DNA of 64,000 nucleotides from Siphonobacter curvatus (GCF_002943425.1 NZ_PTRA01000005.1:308543-372542); one strand, 5' to 3'. Shown: positions 43,606 to 53,394, counted from the first letter of the stretch. Numbers and translations: made by a program. Notes: generated by a model from the sequence alone, not told the origin.

Positions 43606-44358
43606 ATGAGTGACTATCTGCTTCTGTTTGTTGTCGGTCTTGTAGCGGGGGCCATTAATGCGGCGGCAGGCGGCGGCTCCTTTATTACCTTTCCTGCCTT
43701 CATCTACGTGGGTGTACCGCCTATTCAGGCCAATGCTTCCAGTACCGTAGCCTTATTTCCGGGTAGCTTAACCAGTGCCTGGAAATTCAAAGAATACATC
43801 CGTCCCTTCCCCGGGGTTTCGATGCTGGCCATGATCCTGTTGACCTTTTTAGGCGGGTGTAGCGGGGCCTTACTGCTACTATATACGCCAGCTAATAATT
43901 TCAATCAGGTAGTACCTTGGTTACTGCTAATCGGCTCGTTAGCGTTTGCCTTTGGCCGACAAACGGGTAACTGGTTACGAGCCCGCGTTCACATTAGTGC
44001 GGTAGTCGTTTTATTGGGTCAGTTTCTACTAGGTATCTACGGTGGCTACTTTGGCGGGGCGGTCGGAATTATGATGATGGCAGTGTGGTCCTTATTCGGC
44101 CTGTCAGACATCAAAGTCATTAATGCCAATAAAACCTTGTTTGTAAGCATTGCTAACGCTATTGCCGTTCTACTGTTTATTATGGCAGGTAAAGTATACT
44201 GGCTGCCAACCAGTATCATGCTCGTGGCTACTTCGGCAGGCGGCTACTGGGGGGCTCTTTATACGAAACGATTAGATCCTGAAAAGTTGCGAACCGGAAT
44301 TATCGTCTTTAACTTTTTGATCACGGCTGCTTTCTTCGTCAAAATCTACCTGGGTTAA
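43606..44358 (+). CDS. TauE/SafE-family membrane permease (putative anion exporter)
   Basis: A 250-residue membrane protein with about eight helices. The N-terminal GLVAGAINAAAGGGSFITFPAFIYVG and the repeated, similar GIYGGYFGGAVGIMMMAVWSL are the two family signatures. TauE/SafE proteins are thought to move sulfite, sulfoacetate or related organic anions across the inner membrane; the substrate here cannot be told. It starts at ATG 43606 and is alone on its strand, convergent with the AraC gene. No link to the xylan locus is evident. Confidence 0.88.
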   Translation: MSDYLLLFVVGLVAGAINAAAGGGSFITFPAFIYVGVPPIQANASSTVALFPGSLTSAWKFKEYIRPFPGVSMLAMILLTFLGGCSGALLLLYTPANNFNQVVPWLLLIGSLAFAFGRQTGNWLRARVHISAVVVLLGQFLLGIYGGYFGGAVGIMMMAVWSLFGLSDIKVINANKTLFVSIANAIAVLLFIMAGKVYWLPTSIMLVATSAGGYWGALYTKRLDPEKLRTGIIVFNFLITAAFFVKIYLG

Positions 44359-44416
44359 GCTTGACGGGATCAGCTCTATCGGGATGCATTCGCTAAAACC
44401 AGTAGTCAATTGATCA

Positions 44417-45199
44417 TTAGGGCATAGACCTGAATTCTGTAGGTCGCATATTGGTCAGTTGAGAAAACGTATTACTAAACGCTGAAATATTTGAATAGCC
44501 TACCTCATAGGCTATTTCGGTAATGGTAAGACCTGTATCCTTCAACAGCTCCATGGCACGAATAATTCGCAGCATTTTGACGTATTGAGTAAAGGATATA
44601 CGCAAGCCATTCCGGAATAAACGAGTTAAACTTCTTACGCTAAGGCCAAATTTTTCGGCAATAGCTTCTAACGAAACGGGTTCACTTAATCGGTTTCGCA
44701 AATCTTTTGTAATAGCATTTAAACGTATATCCTCCGTCGTTGGAAGCTGAATCAGAAACTTCTTAAGGTTTTCTTTGGCTAGGAGATTTTTTAACGTGTT
44801 TAAAAACTCATACTCCCAAGAACCGGAATAAAAATCGCCTTGCAATTTTTCGCTAAATGCCAGCATCTCAAATAAGAGGCCACTTACGGGATATATACCA
44901 AGATCATTATAAAACCCACGATCCTCTTCGCTAGGGAAATAGAGGTTAATGATGTACACATCCTGGGCACTAAACATCAAATTGTGTGAATAGTGACTAG
45001 GAATCCATACGTAATGATTAGAAGGAATGTATAAATCCTTCTCCTGGGTTTGCAGATAAGCGATTCCGCCCAGCACTAATAAAAGCTGTCCCTTCGTGTG
45101 TTGGTGCCTTGGTAGCTGCTGCTCTACCTGTTGACGCATGACCACTATAGAATTGGGGTACTGGTCAACACTTCTGCTTAAGTCGGTTAGAAATCTCAT
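44417..45199 (-). CDS. AraC-family regulator, divergent from the efflux operon
   Basis: A 260-residue regulator. The frame is open to 45364, but the ATG at 45199 gives a normal start (MRFLTDLSRSVDQYPN). The N-terminal cupin-like sensing domain has PRHQHTKGQLLLVLGGIAYL. The C-terminal double HTH has EAIAEKFGLSVRSLTRLFR and ITEIAYEVGYSNISAFSNTF. It is divergent from the small gene and TolC/EmrA/EmrB-like genes, so it probably activates them in response to a toxic compound. The effector is unknown. Confidence 0.9.
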   Translation of the reverse strand: MRFLTDLSRSVDQYPNSIVVMRQQVEQQLPRHQHTKGQLLLVLGGIAYLQTQEKDLYIPSNHYVWIPSHYSHNLMFSAQDVYIINLYFPSEEDRGFYNDLGIYPVSGLLFEMLAFSEKLQGDFYSGSWEYEFLNTLKNLLAKENLKKFLIQLPTTEDIRLNAITKDLRNRLSEPVSLEAIAEKFGLSVRSLTRLFRNGLRISFTQYVKMLRIIRAMELLKDTGLTITEIAYEVGYSNISAFSNTFSQLTNMRPTEFRSMP

Positions 45200-45301
45200 C
45201 TGGCCAAAATCAACAAAATATAGGCCAATTATACAAAATAGTGGTCTTATCGCTCTCCTACATTTGCATAAATGTTTTAGAACAATTCTAATAATGCACC
45301 C

Positions 45302-45541
45302 ATGACCACTACGAAGCCAGTTTATACTCTTCTCCATCGACTTGAACCAGAAAATGATCAGCAAAAGCTGTGGGAATGCGACTGGAATACTGCCCAGTTT
45401 TATTGGTACGCAGGATTAATACATCCCTTCTTCATGCCCTGGAGCTTACTTGCCAGTATCAGTGCAATAAGGTTAGTATTAAAAGACTATTGGAGAAAAT
45501 GTAACGATTCAGAGATTAACTCTGGTAAAGAAAATCGATAA
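45302..45541 (+). CDS. Small hypothetical protein, first gene of the efflux operon
   Basis: A 79-residue frame starting MTTTKPVYTLLHRLEPENDQQ. It has one possible membrane segment (about 37-58, YAGLIHPFFMPWSLLASISAIRLVL) and a basic tail. It ends 4 bp before the TolC gene and lies in the AraC-divergent position, which suits a small operon protein. I do not recognise a family, and the codon pattern could also be chance. Moderate confidence. Confidence 0.5.
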   Translation: MTTTKPVYTLLHRLEPENDQQKLWECDWNTAQFYWYAGLIHPFFMPWSLLASISAIRLVLKDYWRKCNDSEINSGKENR

Positions 45542-45545
45542 GATC

Positions 45546-46877
45546 ATGCAAGTCCGATCATTAATGATAGTAGGAATGCTAGTTATACTAGCATCTCCAG
45601 CACTTGAAGCCCAGATCTCCGACCATGCATCCGTATTAACGCTTGAAAAAATCTGGACTATTGCCGCAGCCAGCAATAAACAACTCAAACTGGCTTCCTT
45701 AAGACGTCAAGAAAGCGACATCCGTGTTTTAGAAGCCCGAGACAAGTACTTGCCGGAACTCTTCGTTACGGGAGATCTTAAACTCAATTCTACATTTCTT
45801 CTTTACGAGAATGGGTTGTTTTCTACGCCTCAGGATGTGCCTATATCTAAGTACGGCTATGGTGTAGGCTATAGTTTGAACGTTGATCTTTATCATGGAG
45901 GAAGAAATAGAAGGGCTGTAGAAATAAAGCAAGAGGAACAAAGACAAAATCAACTTGACTTCGATTTCCAGAAAAATAACGTCAAATATGCCTTGGTAGC
46001 TGCCTACTATGATTTGTATACCTTCTTGCATTTTAAGGATTTCATTGAGGCTGAAATAGCAACGGAGAAAAAGCAACTAAGCACGATAGAAAATCTTAGC
46101 CGGAATGGTGTAGTACTGAAAAGCGACGTATTGAGAACATCGGTTAAACTCTCTCAACTGAAGCTTAGTCAGGCAGACCTAGAGAAAAAAATTGAGCTTG
46201 CTAAACAACGGCTGAACCTATTGATGGGGCGTGACGGCGAAGAAAGGCTGGAAATCCCCTATCAGGAACCAGTGTTATTGGATACGTTAAGGGAATTTGA
46301 CTATTCAGATTACCTTACCATCGCCCTTCATCAATCCCCCGAATACAAAATCGTTCAAAGTGATGTCAAGCTAGGAGAGCTAAATCTTAAACAGGTGAAA
46401 GCCAGTCAGCTGCCTAAAATTTCTTTATTCTCCAATTACAACTACACGTATCCCCAGATTTCTTTTTATCCCTATTCAAACAACCTGTGGGGATTTGGAC
46501 AGACTGGGCTCCGAACGTCATTTTCTCTGGATAATCTCTACAAAAGCAGGCATTCTATGGCCCATGCCCATAACCTGTATGAGCAGGAAAAAGAAAAGTC
46601 AGAACTAAAAAAGGATGAGTTAATCAGTAAGGTTAAAGATGCCTATTTGCAATTGAAACAAGCCTTAGAAAGTGTAGCGACGGCAGAAACGAGTATCGCC
46701 CAGAGCGTCGAAAGCGTGAGGGTAATCAGAAATAGTTACCTAAACCAGGAATCGTTGCTAACCGACCTACTGGAAGCCGAAAATGTCTTACTCAATGCAA
46801 GATTTACCCTCATCAGGGCACAGGCTACGGTTAAACAGAGCCACATCAAATTATTACTTATCACGGGAAGTCTTTAA
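45546..46877 (+). CDS. TolC-family outer-membrane efflux protein
   Basis: A 443-residue protein with signal peptide MQVRSLMIVGMLVILASPALEAQ. Two OEP-type halves are visible, with long coiled coils (about 60-220 and 270-430) containing phrases such as LTLEKIWTIAAASNKQLKLA and LLEAENVLLNARFTLIRAQA. It forms the outer-membrane channel for the EmrA/EmrB-like pair encoded next, starting 10 bp downstream. The DNA is more AT-rich than the TolC gene of the peptide locus. Confidence 0.92.
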   Translation: MQVRSLMIVGMLVILASPALEAQISDHASVLTLEKIWTIAAASNKQLKLASLRRQESDIRVLEARDKYLPELFVTGDLKLNSTFLLYENGLFSTPQDVPISKYGYGVGYSLNVDLYHGGRNRRAVEIKQEEQRQNQLDFDFQKNNVKYALVAAYYDLYTFLHFKDFIEAEIATEKKQLSTIENLSRNGVVLKSDVLRTSVKLSQLKLSQADLEKKIELAKQRLNLLMGRDGEERLEIPYQEPVLLDTLREFDYSDYLTIALHQSPEYKIVQSDVKLGELNLKQVKASQLPKISLFSNYNYTYPQISFYPYSNNLWGFGQTGLRTSFSLDNLYKSRHSMAHAHNLYEQEKEKSELKKDELISKVKDAYLQLKQALESVATAETSIAQSVESVRVIRNSYLNQESLLTDLLEAENVLLNARFTLIRAQATVKQSHIKLLLITGSL

Positions 46878-46887
46878 CATTCGATTT

Positions 46888-47931
46888 ATGAACCTAATTA
46901 AAGTTGACAAAATCGTAGTAAAAACCACTCAGTGGCTAGGGATACTAGGGTTAGCTGCCGTGTTGGTGTGGGGAATCATTTATTTTCTAAAGGTACAACA
47001 CTACGAGCAAACCAATGACGCACAGATTGATGCGTACCTGTCGCCAATTAATGCCAAGGTGGGTGGTTACATTCAAAAGATTTACTTCAGGGACAATCAA
47101 AGAGTCAGCAAAGGCGATACGCTGGTAGTAATTGAAGCTGACGAGTTCAGCTTGAAGCAGGAGGCCGCCGCCGCAGAGCTGATGAGTGCTAAAGCCAAAA
47201 TAGCCATTCTGATGGCCAATGAAGAAACACAACAAAAAAACATCGAGGTCATCAAAGCGGGCAGGATGGGTTCACAAGCAAAACTTGAGCAGCAGCAGCA
47301 GGAGTATAACCGTTATCAGAAGTTATTGGAAAACGAATCCACTACGCAGCAAAAGTTTGAGCAGGTTTCTACAGTGCTCAAAATAAGCCAAGCCGCTTTT
47401 GCAGAAGTACAAGCCGCTTTAATAGCTGCTGAATCGAAATTGAATGATCTTAAAGCCCAGCGTTTGGCAATCGATGCTGAAATCAAGACAAAGCAGGCAT
47501 TACTGGCCAGACAGGAGCTAGACGTTAGATATACCGTCATCACTGCACCTTTTGCTGGTCAATTAGGCAAGAAGGTCATTCAAAACGGACAATTAGTACA
47601 GCCTGGACAAACCTTAGGATTCTTAACCAATGAAAGCGAAGAAAAATGGGTGGTGGCCAATTTCAAAGAAACTCAAATCGGGAACTTCAAAGTTGGGCAG
47701 AAAGCAGAAATAGAGGTGGACGCCTTCCCGGATGAAAAGTTTTTCGGCAGGATCGAATCGCTCGCTCCAACGACAGGCTCACGCTACTCCCTTTTACCTC
47801 CCGATAACGCAACGGGCAATTTCGTAAAGGTCATTCAGCGTATTCCTATACGAATACAATTAACGGACAAGGGCCAGAAGTTGTCTAAACTTTCAGCAGG
47901 CATGAATGCTAATGTGTCTATTATAAAGTAG
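46888..47931 (+). CDS. EmrA/HlyD-family membrane-fusion protein
   Basis: A 347-residue protein. A longer frame from 46783 overlaps the TolC gene, so the ATG at 46888 (MNLIKVDKIVVKTTQW) is chosen. One membrane helix (about 14-34), then the biotinyl-lipoyl signature QTNDAQIDAYLSPINAKVGGYI, a coiled-coil hairpin (about 90-200), and ITAPFAGQLGKKVIQNGQLVQPGQ. It bridges the inner-membrane MFS pump and the TolC channel. The gene lies between the two with 10 and 6 bp gaps. Confidence 0.93.
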   Translation: MNLIKVDKIVVKTTQWLGILGLAAVLVWGIIYFLKVQHYEQTNDAQIDAYLSPINAKVGGYIQKIYFRDNQRVSKGDTLVVIEADEFSLKQEAAAAELMSAKAKIAILMANEETQQKNIEVIKAGRMGSQAKLEQQQQEYNRYQKLLENESTTQQKFEQVSTVLKISQAAFAEVQAALIAAESKLNDLKAQRLAIDAEIKTKQALLARQELDVRYTVITAPFAGQLGKKVIQNGQLVQPGQTLGFLTNESEEKWVVANFKETQIGNFKVGQKAEIEVDAFPDEKFFGRIESLAPTTGSRYSLLPPDNATGNFVKVIQRIPIRIQLTDKGQKLSKLSAGMNANVSIIK

Positions 47932-47937
47932 GAAGGC

Positions 47938-49527
47938 ATGCAACTTCATCACATCCCTCTGTTCAAACCCTGGGTTTCCGAATGGCTGGCAAGGACCGTT
48001 ATCTTTTCCGTTCTGCTGATTTGCTTATCCAGTTTTGCCCTGTACAGTAGTCCGCAAAGCATGGCTGGTTTTTACGGCGTCGAGCCCGCTGACATACAGT
48101 ATGCGATGATCCTAACGTATGCTTCTGTCGTTACATTTCTTGCCCTGGATTACCGGATGATCCGGTATTTTTCTTCTAGAAACTATCTATTGACAGGACT
48201 GGCATTGCTCATAGCGGGTGACATCATTTGTTTCTATACGAAGGACTGGACGCTTTTTATGCTCTGTGGGTTTGTTCATGGTATGGCCTGTGCCCTCTCG
48301 TGCAATATCCTATTGACCATGATATTTCCACGTCTGCAACTGACCAGGGCAAGGGTGATCGGATTTACCATCTTTTACGGTGGGTTACAAATAGCCACAC
48401 CGCTATATTCTATTTACACTACTATTATACTACACTATTTGGATTTTAATTGGGTGTACTATGGATTGGCTATGTTGACCTTAGCCGTATCCATTGTCGT
48501 TGGGTTGACTATGCACGGAAAAGCACGGCTGCATAAGAAACTACCACTTTATCAGTTAGACTGGGTTGGGTACCTCTTTTACACCTTTTTTTGTCTTACT
48601 GTGGGCTATATTCTGGTATTTGGTCAAAAGTTAAACTGGTTTGACAGCTCTCTCATCAGAGGTTTAGTTTTGCTAGCCTTTGCAGTACTGTTACTGTTTA
48701 TCAATAGAGAAGCTCGATTAAAACGTCCTTTAATTAATCTTCGCACCTTTAAAAGCCGGAATTTCATCGTAGGGCTGCTGCTGCTATTCGCTTTTTATCT
48801 ATTCAAAGGAACTACAGGCCTTACGTATGGATACGTGGAGACTATTTTGGGAACAGACCCGCTGCATCTTATTCCACTATGGGTATGTGTAATTTTGGGC
48901 ACGGTGATCAGTATGTTCATCACCTCACGTTTCATATTGACCGGTACGCCATTACTGAAGTTGATTATTGCGGGTTTTGTGACGATGGCTTTGTATTACA
49001 GTTACATGTTAGTTTTCGTATCGGTCACTGGTACTACCGAAGATTTTATCGTTCCGATGTTCATGTATGGAGTAGCTACCGGCCTATTGTTTGTTCCCAT
49101 CATCATTTTTACTTCTTCATCGTTACCTGCACCTATTGCTTTTAATGCCGCGTTAGTGGGCATATTCGCCAGATTTGCAGGTTTTTGTTCGAGCATCGCT
49201 ATCAATAACTATATTCAGCTATACACCCGATCAGCGGTTAAGGAAAAAGTAAGAGAGTCCATTCATGAAACGAATCCTCAAGTGCTACTTACCTTACAAA
49301 ACATACAAAATTCTTATTTGAAGGCAACGAATGATGTATACACGTCCAAGGAAGCGGCTCATTCCTACTTCAATTACCTAATCAAGGAACAGATATGGGC
49401 ACGTTCAACCAGAGATTACTACAATCTTATGTTAGTAGGAATAGTCTGTCTCATCGCTATACTCCTACTAGTGCCTGTCCTTAAAAAGGCGTGGTGGGAA
49501 TTGCAAAAAGGCAAGGTACCTTCTTAG
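47938..49527 (+). CDS. EmrB/DHA2-type MFS drug efflux pump
   Basis: A 529-residue protein with about 14 membrane helices, the number expected of the DHA2 family. Loops are short apart from a C-terminal periplasmic stretch (about 430-490) with charged residues. The inner-membrane motifs of MFS are weakened (DYRMIRYFSSRNYLL replaces the usual D-R-x-G-R-R), as often in Bacteroidota EmrB homologues. It should export hydrophobic toxicants through the tripartite pump with the two genes before it. The substrate is unknown. Confidence 0.88.
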   Translation: MQLHHIPLFKPWVSEWLARTVIFSVLLICLSSFALYSSPQSMAGFYGVEPADIQYAMILTYASVVTFLALDYRMIRYFSSRNYLLTGLALLIAGDIICFYTKDWTLFMLCGFVHGMACALSCNILLTMIFPRLQLTRARVIGFTIFYGGLQIATPLYSIYTTIILHYLDFNWVYYGLAMLTLAVSIVVGLTMHGKARLHKKLPLYQLDWVGYLFYTFFCLTVGYILVFGQKLNWFDSSLIRGLVLLAFAVLLLFINREARLKRPLINLRTFKSRNFIVGLLLLFAFYLFKGTTGLTYGYVETILGTDPLHLIPLWVCVILGTVISMFITSRFILTGTPLLKLIIAGFVTMALYYSYMLVFVSVTGTTEDFIVPMFMYGVATGLLFVPIIIFTSSSLPAPIAFNAALVGIFARFAGFCSSIAINNYIQLYTRSAVKEKVRESIHETNPQVLLTLQNIQNSYLKATNDVYTSKEAAHSYFNYLIKEQIWARSTRDYYNLMLVGIVCLIAILLLVPVLKKAWWELQKGKVPS

Positions 49528-50201
49528 ATTTTACAGTGAATCTTATTTGGCCCTTTGGGCTAGTTGCAACGTTTCCTTAGCCATCTCGGCCTTTTTCATT
49601 TCTGGTATGAGAGATTGCATATTTCCATAAGGTCTATTCGATAGAATTATCTTTCAGGGTAAGTCGGAAACATTTTAGAAGCATTAATTTCACATTTTAA
49701 ATATCCTATAAGCATTCTCAATATAGGTAACAACTTGAAAGATTTATGTCTTCGGAGCCAGACCTATTATACGAGTTGATTAAACATTACCCCAATAATT
49801 CAACTTGGGAGATAAGGAGAGACTCATTATATGAATAGGTTCAAGGGGATAAATTCAACGTGCCAAGCAACCATGAAACCTTCCAGTTGATTGCAAAGGT
49901 ATGGGTAAGGCACAGAATCCAGCTCACTGGAAGCCTACACAGCAATTCAACAACCATTGGTCAACTGGGAATCTGACTAGTTATAAATCCCTTACCATCT
50001 TAAATGTAGTAACAAAAATCTGTTGCTTTTAGGGAAATGGCCAGGTTGCTCTTCGATTGGATTGCTCTAGACTTATTCACAGATTTAATTACCCGTAGAA
50101 GACTTACTGTAAAATATTTTTGAAAATTGTCTAATACGGCAAAGGCTTTGAATATTTGTTTTTTTATTAAGTTAAATTCTAAAACAAACACCTACTCAAT
50201 C
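49528..50201. other. Intergenic region, 674 bp, possibly gene debris
   Basis: No complete gene. A 30-codon plus-strand frame beginning MSSEPDLLYELIKHYPNNST near 49747 looks protein-like but stops early, and could be a remnant; I cannot assign it. The rest is AT-rich. Confidence 0.4.
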
Positions 50202-50750
50202 ATGAAGTATTTAATAATTATCCTATTATTCTTCACTTATGCATCATCTGCACAAGTTAGGAAACCAATATGTACAGAAGGCAGATTAAGGGGTTTTCAT
50301 GAAATGCTAGTGTCGCAAAAAGAAAACATCGAACAACCGACTGAAGACGAGGAGGAATGGTATAGTTTCCCCTGGCATGTATCAAGTCTTCTAGAAGACC
50401 CACAGTTTCTGATGCTTTTCAACAACCCAAATTCATTTTATACTTGTTACGAGCAAATAATTAACCAAAAAAACCTGAGTCATAGAAGTAAATATTTTGC
50501 TATATTATCCATGGGGAAACTATCCTTAACAAAATATATACTAATCGTCAGACAAACGTACCGGGCTTATCTGGATGGCTTAGTAAATGAATATGTACTT
50601 GAAGAATCATTTCAACAAAGCTTTTTAGAGGGAAGTATATTTACAAAAAACAAAAACAATTCAAAAGTGCTTCAATTACTTGAAGAAGTATCTAATGATC
50701 CAAAAATTCCATTACCGTTAAAAAAAACGGTTCATAATATAATAAAGTAA
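50202..50750 (+). CDS. Hypothetical secreted protein
   Basis: A 182-residue protein with signal peptide MKYLIIILLFFTYASSAQ; the ATG at 50202 is chosen over the longer frame because it starts the signal exactly. The mature part has an acidic stretch (EQPTEDEEEWYSF), two Cys and several helices (KYILIVRQTYRAYLDGLVNEYVLEE in two pieces). I do not recognise a family. It is AT-rich relative to the first 40 kb. The next frame starts 37 bp downstream with a similar secretion signal but is broken. Confidence 0.65.
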   Translation: MKYLIIILLFFTYASSAQVRKPICTEGRLRGFHEMLVSQKENIEQPTEDEEEWYSFPWHVSSLLEDPQFLMLFNNPNSFYTCYEQIINQKNLSHRSKYFAILSMGKLSLTKYILIVRQTYRAYLDGLVNEYVLEESFQQSFLEGSIFTKNKNNSKVLQLLEEVSNDPKIPLPLKKTVHNIIK

Positions 50751-50787
50751 GTAATAAGTAAAATGAATTAGACTTAATTAAATAGAT

Positions 50788-51070
50788 ATGAAAAGAGATC
50801 AGTTACTAAGTCTGGCGATCTTAACGCTTTTTATCCTACCTGATACTGCACAAGTTGATATGGCTAAAAAACCATGTATCATCTTGGAATAAAAGTCGGC
50901 ATTAACTCAGCAACTACATCGGCGTACCTGATAATGCTCCGTATTTTCCCAGTTTTTTAGGTGGTGTAGTATGAGAAGAGCGATTCAATGCCCAGCTTCC
51001 TCTAGCCTACGAAGCTTCAAGGGTTGGTCTTCCTTCAAATAGAGGAAAAGGAAAGATTTACCCGTATTAA
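50788..51070 (+). pseudogene. Probable decayed outer-membrane beta-barrel (PorT-like) gene
   Basis: An ATG at 50788 begins a signal-like MKRDQLLSLAILTLFILPD and stops at 50892. In another frame, HLGIKVGINSATT follows at once, which resembles the first strand of PorT-family barrels (G-x-K-x-G-x-N). Further frames give FLGGVV, a stop and ERFNAQLPLAYEAS, again barrel-like. The piece is far shorter than a full gene and needs at least two frame changes. Low to moderate confidence. Confidence 0.4.
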
Positions 51071-51117
51071 ACAGAACAAGTCTTAACTAATACAAGTAAA
51101 TCCTTCAGTATCTTATC

Positions 51118-51615
51118 TTACGGATTATATACTCCATTATACAAGATGATTCTCCAGCCGTCCGGGTCTTCGTAGGTTTTGCTTTTGTCTATCCAGTATG
51201 GATTTTCTGGTTCAACAGGCACTACTCCTATTTTTTGTATTCGGGCATTAGCTTTTTCATATTCATCCGGACGGTCGTAATAAAAAACCAATAAATTTTC
51301 CTTTGTAGGTTTAGGTAAAGGAGCTTCGTCGATGTGCTGGGTAAATTCTAAATGATACGTTTTATCTGGCATTCCTAACATTACACCGTCATACCCTAAA
51401 TGATCTTCAAATTTACCCAATATTTGTAAGCCCAAAGCTTCTTGATAAAATTTCACAACCTCCCCAAGTTTGTTAGTGGGTCTTGCTATTCTGAATTGGA
51501 CAGCTTTCATTTCATTTTTACTAGTAAACGTTTTCAATACAGTATGCTTGTTACACGACGTGACAAAAGCCCATGTGACAACTGAAGCTATAATACTTAT
51601 AGATTTTCGTTTCAT
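51118..51615 (-). CDS. VOC-family (glyoxalase/dioxygenase superfamily) lipoprotein
   Basis: A 165-residue protein. From the ATG at 51615 the N-terminus MKRKSISIIASVVTWAFVTSC is a lipoprotein signal. The rest is a VOC domain: MKAVQFRIARPTNKLGEVVKFYQEALGL is split across the first beta-alpha-beta unit, and YHLEFTQHID and TYEDPDGWRIIL are the metal-site regions. VOC proteins are normally cytoplasmic; here the export signal is unusual, and the domain might instead start at Met35. Metal-dependent isomerase, dioxygenase or drug-binding roles are all possible. It follows an AraC regulator gene on the same strand (79 bp). Confidence 0.82.
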   Translation of the reverse strand: MKRKSISIIASVVTWAFVTSCNKHTVLKTFTSKNEMKAVQFRIARPTNKLGEVVKFYQEALGLQILGKFEDHLGYDGVMLGMPDKTYHLEFTQHIDEAPLPKPTKENLLVFYYDRPDEYEKANARIQKIGVVPVEPENPYWIDKSKTYEDPDGWRIILYNGVYNP

Positions 51616-51693
51616 GCTTTTTGCTTTAATGTTACGCCACAAAATTCTGAATGAAACCTACCGTGAGCAATTGCAAAAATTCGGATTCTGTTG

Positions 51694-52581
51694 TCAATTT
51701 TCCTGTTTGTTCTGATAATGCACAGGTGACATGCCTTTTATTCCCTTAAAAAAGCGAGAGAACGCAGAAGTAGAAGCGAAACCTAATTGATCAGAAATAC
51801 ATTTAATAGAAAGCTGTGAATATTTTAAAAGCAACTCCGCTTCCAGCATAATTCGATTTTGAATGAGCGTAAGAGCTGATAGCCCTGTTTGGTTTTTCAC
51901 ACACTCACTGACATATTTAGGAGACAGACACATTAAGTCTGCATATTCTTTAACTGACTTTAATTGATGAAAATGTGTATCTACTGATTTTCTAAACTCA
52001 TACATGACCTGATACTGCCTGTTAATTGATTTATCGGAATTCAATAAGCATAGTTCACATACTCTGTTGTAATCGTAAAGTATCTGCAGTACATACAATC
52101 TTGAAACATCAAGACAAAAAGCTGAGTGACTTTCTATTTCTTGTTTTATTTTTTTGAATTTATAATAAGTATCATTAAACTCCTCTTGATTTAAACCAAA
52201 TATGGGAGGATAGTCAGGATTGATATACAAGAGTTCTTCCATAATTTCGCTTTTTACAAAACCATTCTTTACAAAATCAGGCTTGAATAGTAAAAAGCAA
52301 GCATCAAAATCTTTAGAAATTTGTCGAATGGAAAAAACGGTAGAGGTTGGGATAATAGAAACGGTATTAGATTCTATCAAAAAATTGTGATGACCGACCA
52401 CAACCTCACCTTTACCCGCTGCACACAGAATGACTAAATGAAAATTTAATTTAACTGCATCAATAGGTTTTAGACATTCACTTACAGAAAAAACACAACA
52501 ACTGGTGTCTTCTGTATTACTCGGCTGAAGACATAGGTGCTTTACAATGAATTTTTCAATTTCTAAGGATTCTACAGTCAT
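51694..52581 (-). CDS. AraC-family transcriptional regulator
   Basis: A 295-residue regulator. The N-terminal sensing domain (1-180) has a beta-rich cupin-like part (LNFHLVILCAAGKGEVVVGHHNFL in two strands). The C-terminal double HTH has VKEYADLMCLSPKYVSECVK and IKCISDQLGFASTSAFSRFFK. It lies between a catB-type gene (45 bp upstream) and the VOC lipoprotein gene on the same strand and may control one or both. Effector unknown. AT-rich codon use suggests foreign origin. Confidence 0.9.
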   Translation of the reverse strand: MTVESLEIEKFIVKHLCLQPSNTEDTSCCVFSVSECLKPIDAVKLNFHLVILCAAGKGEVVVGHHNFLIESNTVSIIPTSTVFSIRQISKDFDACFLLFKPDFVKNGFVKSEIMEELLYINPDYPPIFGLNQEEFNDTYYKFKKIKQEIESHSAFCLDVSRLYVLQILYDYNRVCELCLLNSDKSINRQYQVMYEFRKSVDTHFHQLKSVKEYADLMCLSPKYVSECVKNQTGLSALTLIQNRIMLEAELLLKYSQLSIKCISDQLGFASTSAFSRFFKGIKGMSPVHYQNKQEN

Positions 52582-52626
52582 TTTCTACTGGTATTAGCTC
52601 ATTGCGAAATTGCGGGTTGGAGCAAA

Positions 52627-53283
52627 TCAGATGTTCGAAGATTGTCCTGTCAACCCCTTATAAGTTTTATAAAAATCATACAGGTTATCGATATTATTAG
52701 AGCAAAGTATGGGTATTGCATTACTTAATACTTCATCATCCCAATTCCACCACTGCATCTCTATTAGCTTCTCTATGTGATCTTCCAAAAACCTTTTTTT
52801 TATCAGTTTTGCCGGATTACCACCAACAATTCCGTAAGGCTCTACATCTCTGGTAATCAAGGCTCTACTACCAATTACAGCTCCGTCTCCAATGGTAACA
52901 CCTGGCATAATCATCGCTTCACTGCCAATCCATACATCGTTTCCTACTACTGTATCTCCAGCATTTTTGAATCCATCAATAGCACTTTTAAAATACTCGA
53001 CTTCTGACATATAAAAAAAAGGGAAAGTCGATACCCAATCGTGTCGATGCCCCTGGTTTCCTGCCATAATAAAACTTACACCGCTACCTATTGAACAATA
53101 AGAACCAATAATCAACTTATCGACATCTTCCCTGTCGGGCAATAAATATCTTGCACATTCATCAAAAGAATGGCCGTGGTAGTATCCTGAATAGTACGAA
53201 TATTTACCCGCGATTATATTTGGGTTTTTGATATGGTCCTTTATAATTTTTCCTTTGAAAGGGCTGTCGAAGAAATTCTCCAT
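52627..53283 (-). CDS. catB: Type B (xenobiotic) chloramphenicol O-acetyltransferase
   Basis: A 218-residue hexapeptide-repeat acyltransferase. The N-terminus [10 protein letters not shown] and [20 protein letters not shown], then [24 protein letters not shown], are diagnostic of CatB/XAT enzymes; catalytic His79 is present in NQGHR. The left-handed beta-helix ([20 protein letters not shown]) and VGGNPAK near the end are intact. The family transfers acetyl from acetyl-CoA to chloramphenicol or streptogramin A. Whether it gives resistance here is not known; many chromosomal members are unlinked to mobile elements. It begins an operon-like row with AraC and VOC genes. The sequence is AT-rich compared with regions 1-3. 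Confidence 0.92.
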   Translation of the reverse strand: MENFFDSPFKGKIIKDHIKNPNIIAGKYSYYSGYYHGHSFDECARYLLPDREDVDKLIIGSYCSIGSGVSFIMAGNQGHRHDWVSTFPFFYMSEVEYFKSAIDGFKNAGDTVVGNDVWIGSEAMIMPGVTIGDGAVIGSRALITRDVEPYGIVGGNPAKLIKKRFLEDHIEKLIEMQWWNWDDEVLSNAIPILCSNNIDNLYDFYKTYKGLTGQSSNI

Positions 53284-53394
53284 AGTAACGTATAGTTTTA
53301 ATTAAAAAACAAAATAACGGGTATTGGGGGTGTATAACAAAGTGAGCTTGTGAATTGCTTACTCTAAGGAAGTCCGATTTCGTTACCCCAAAAA

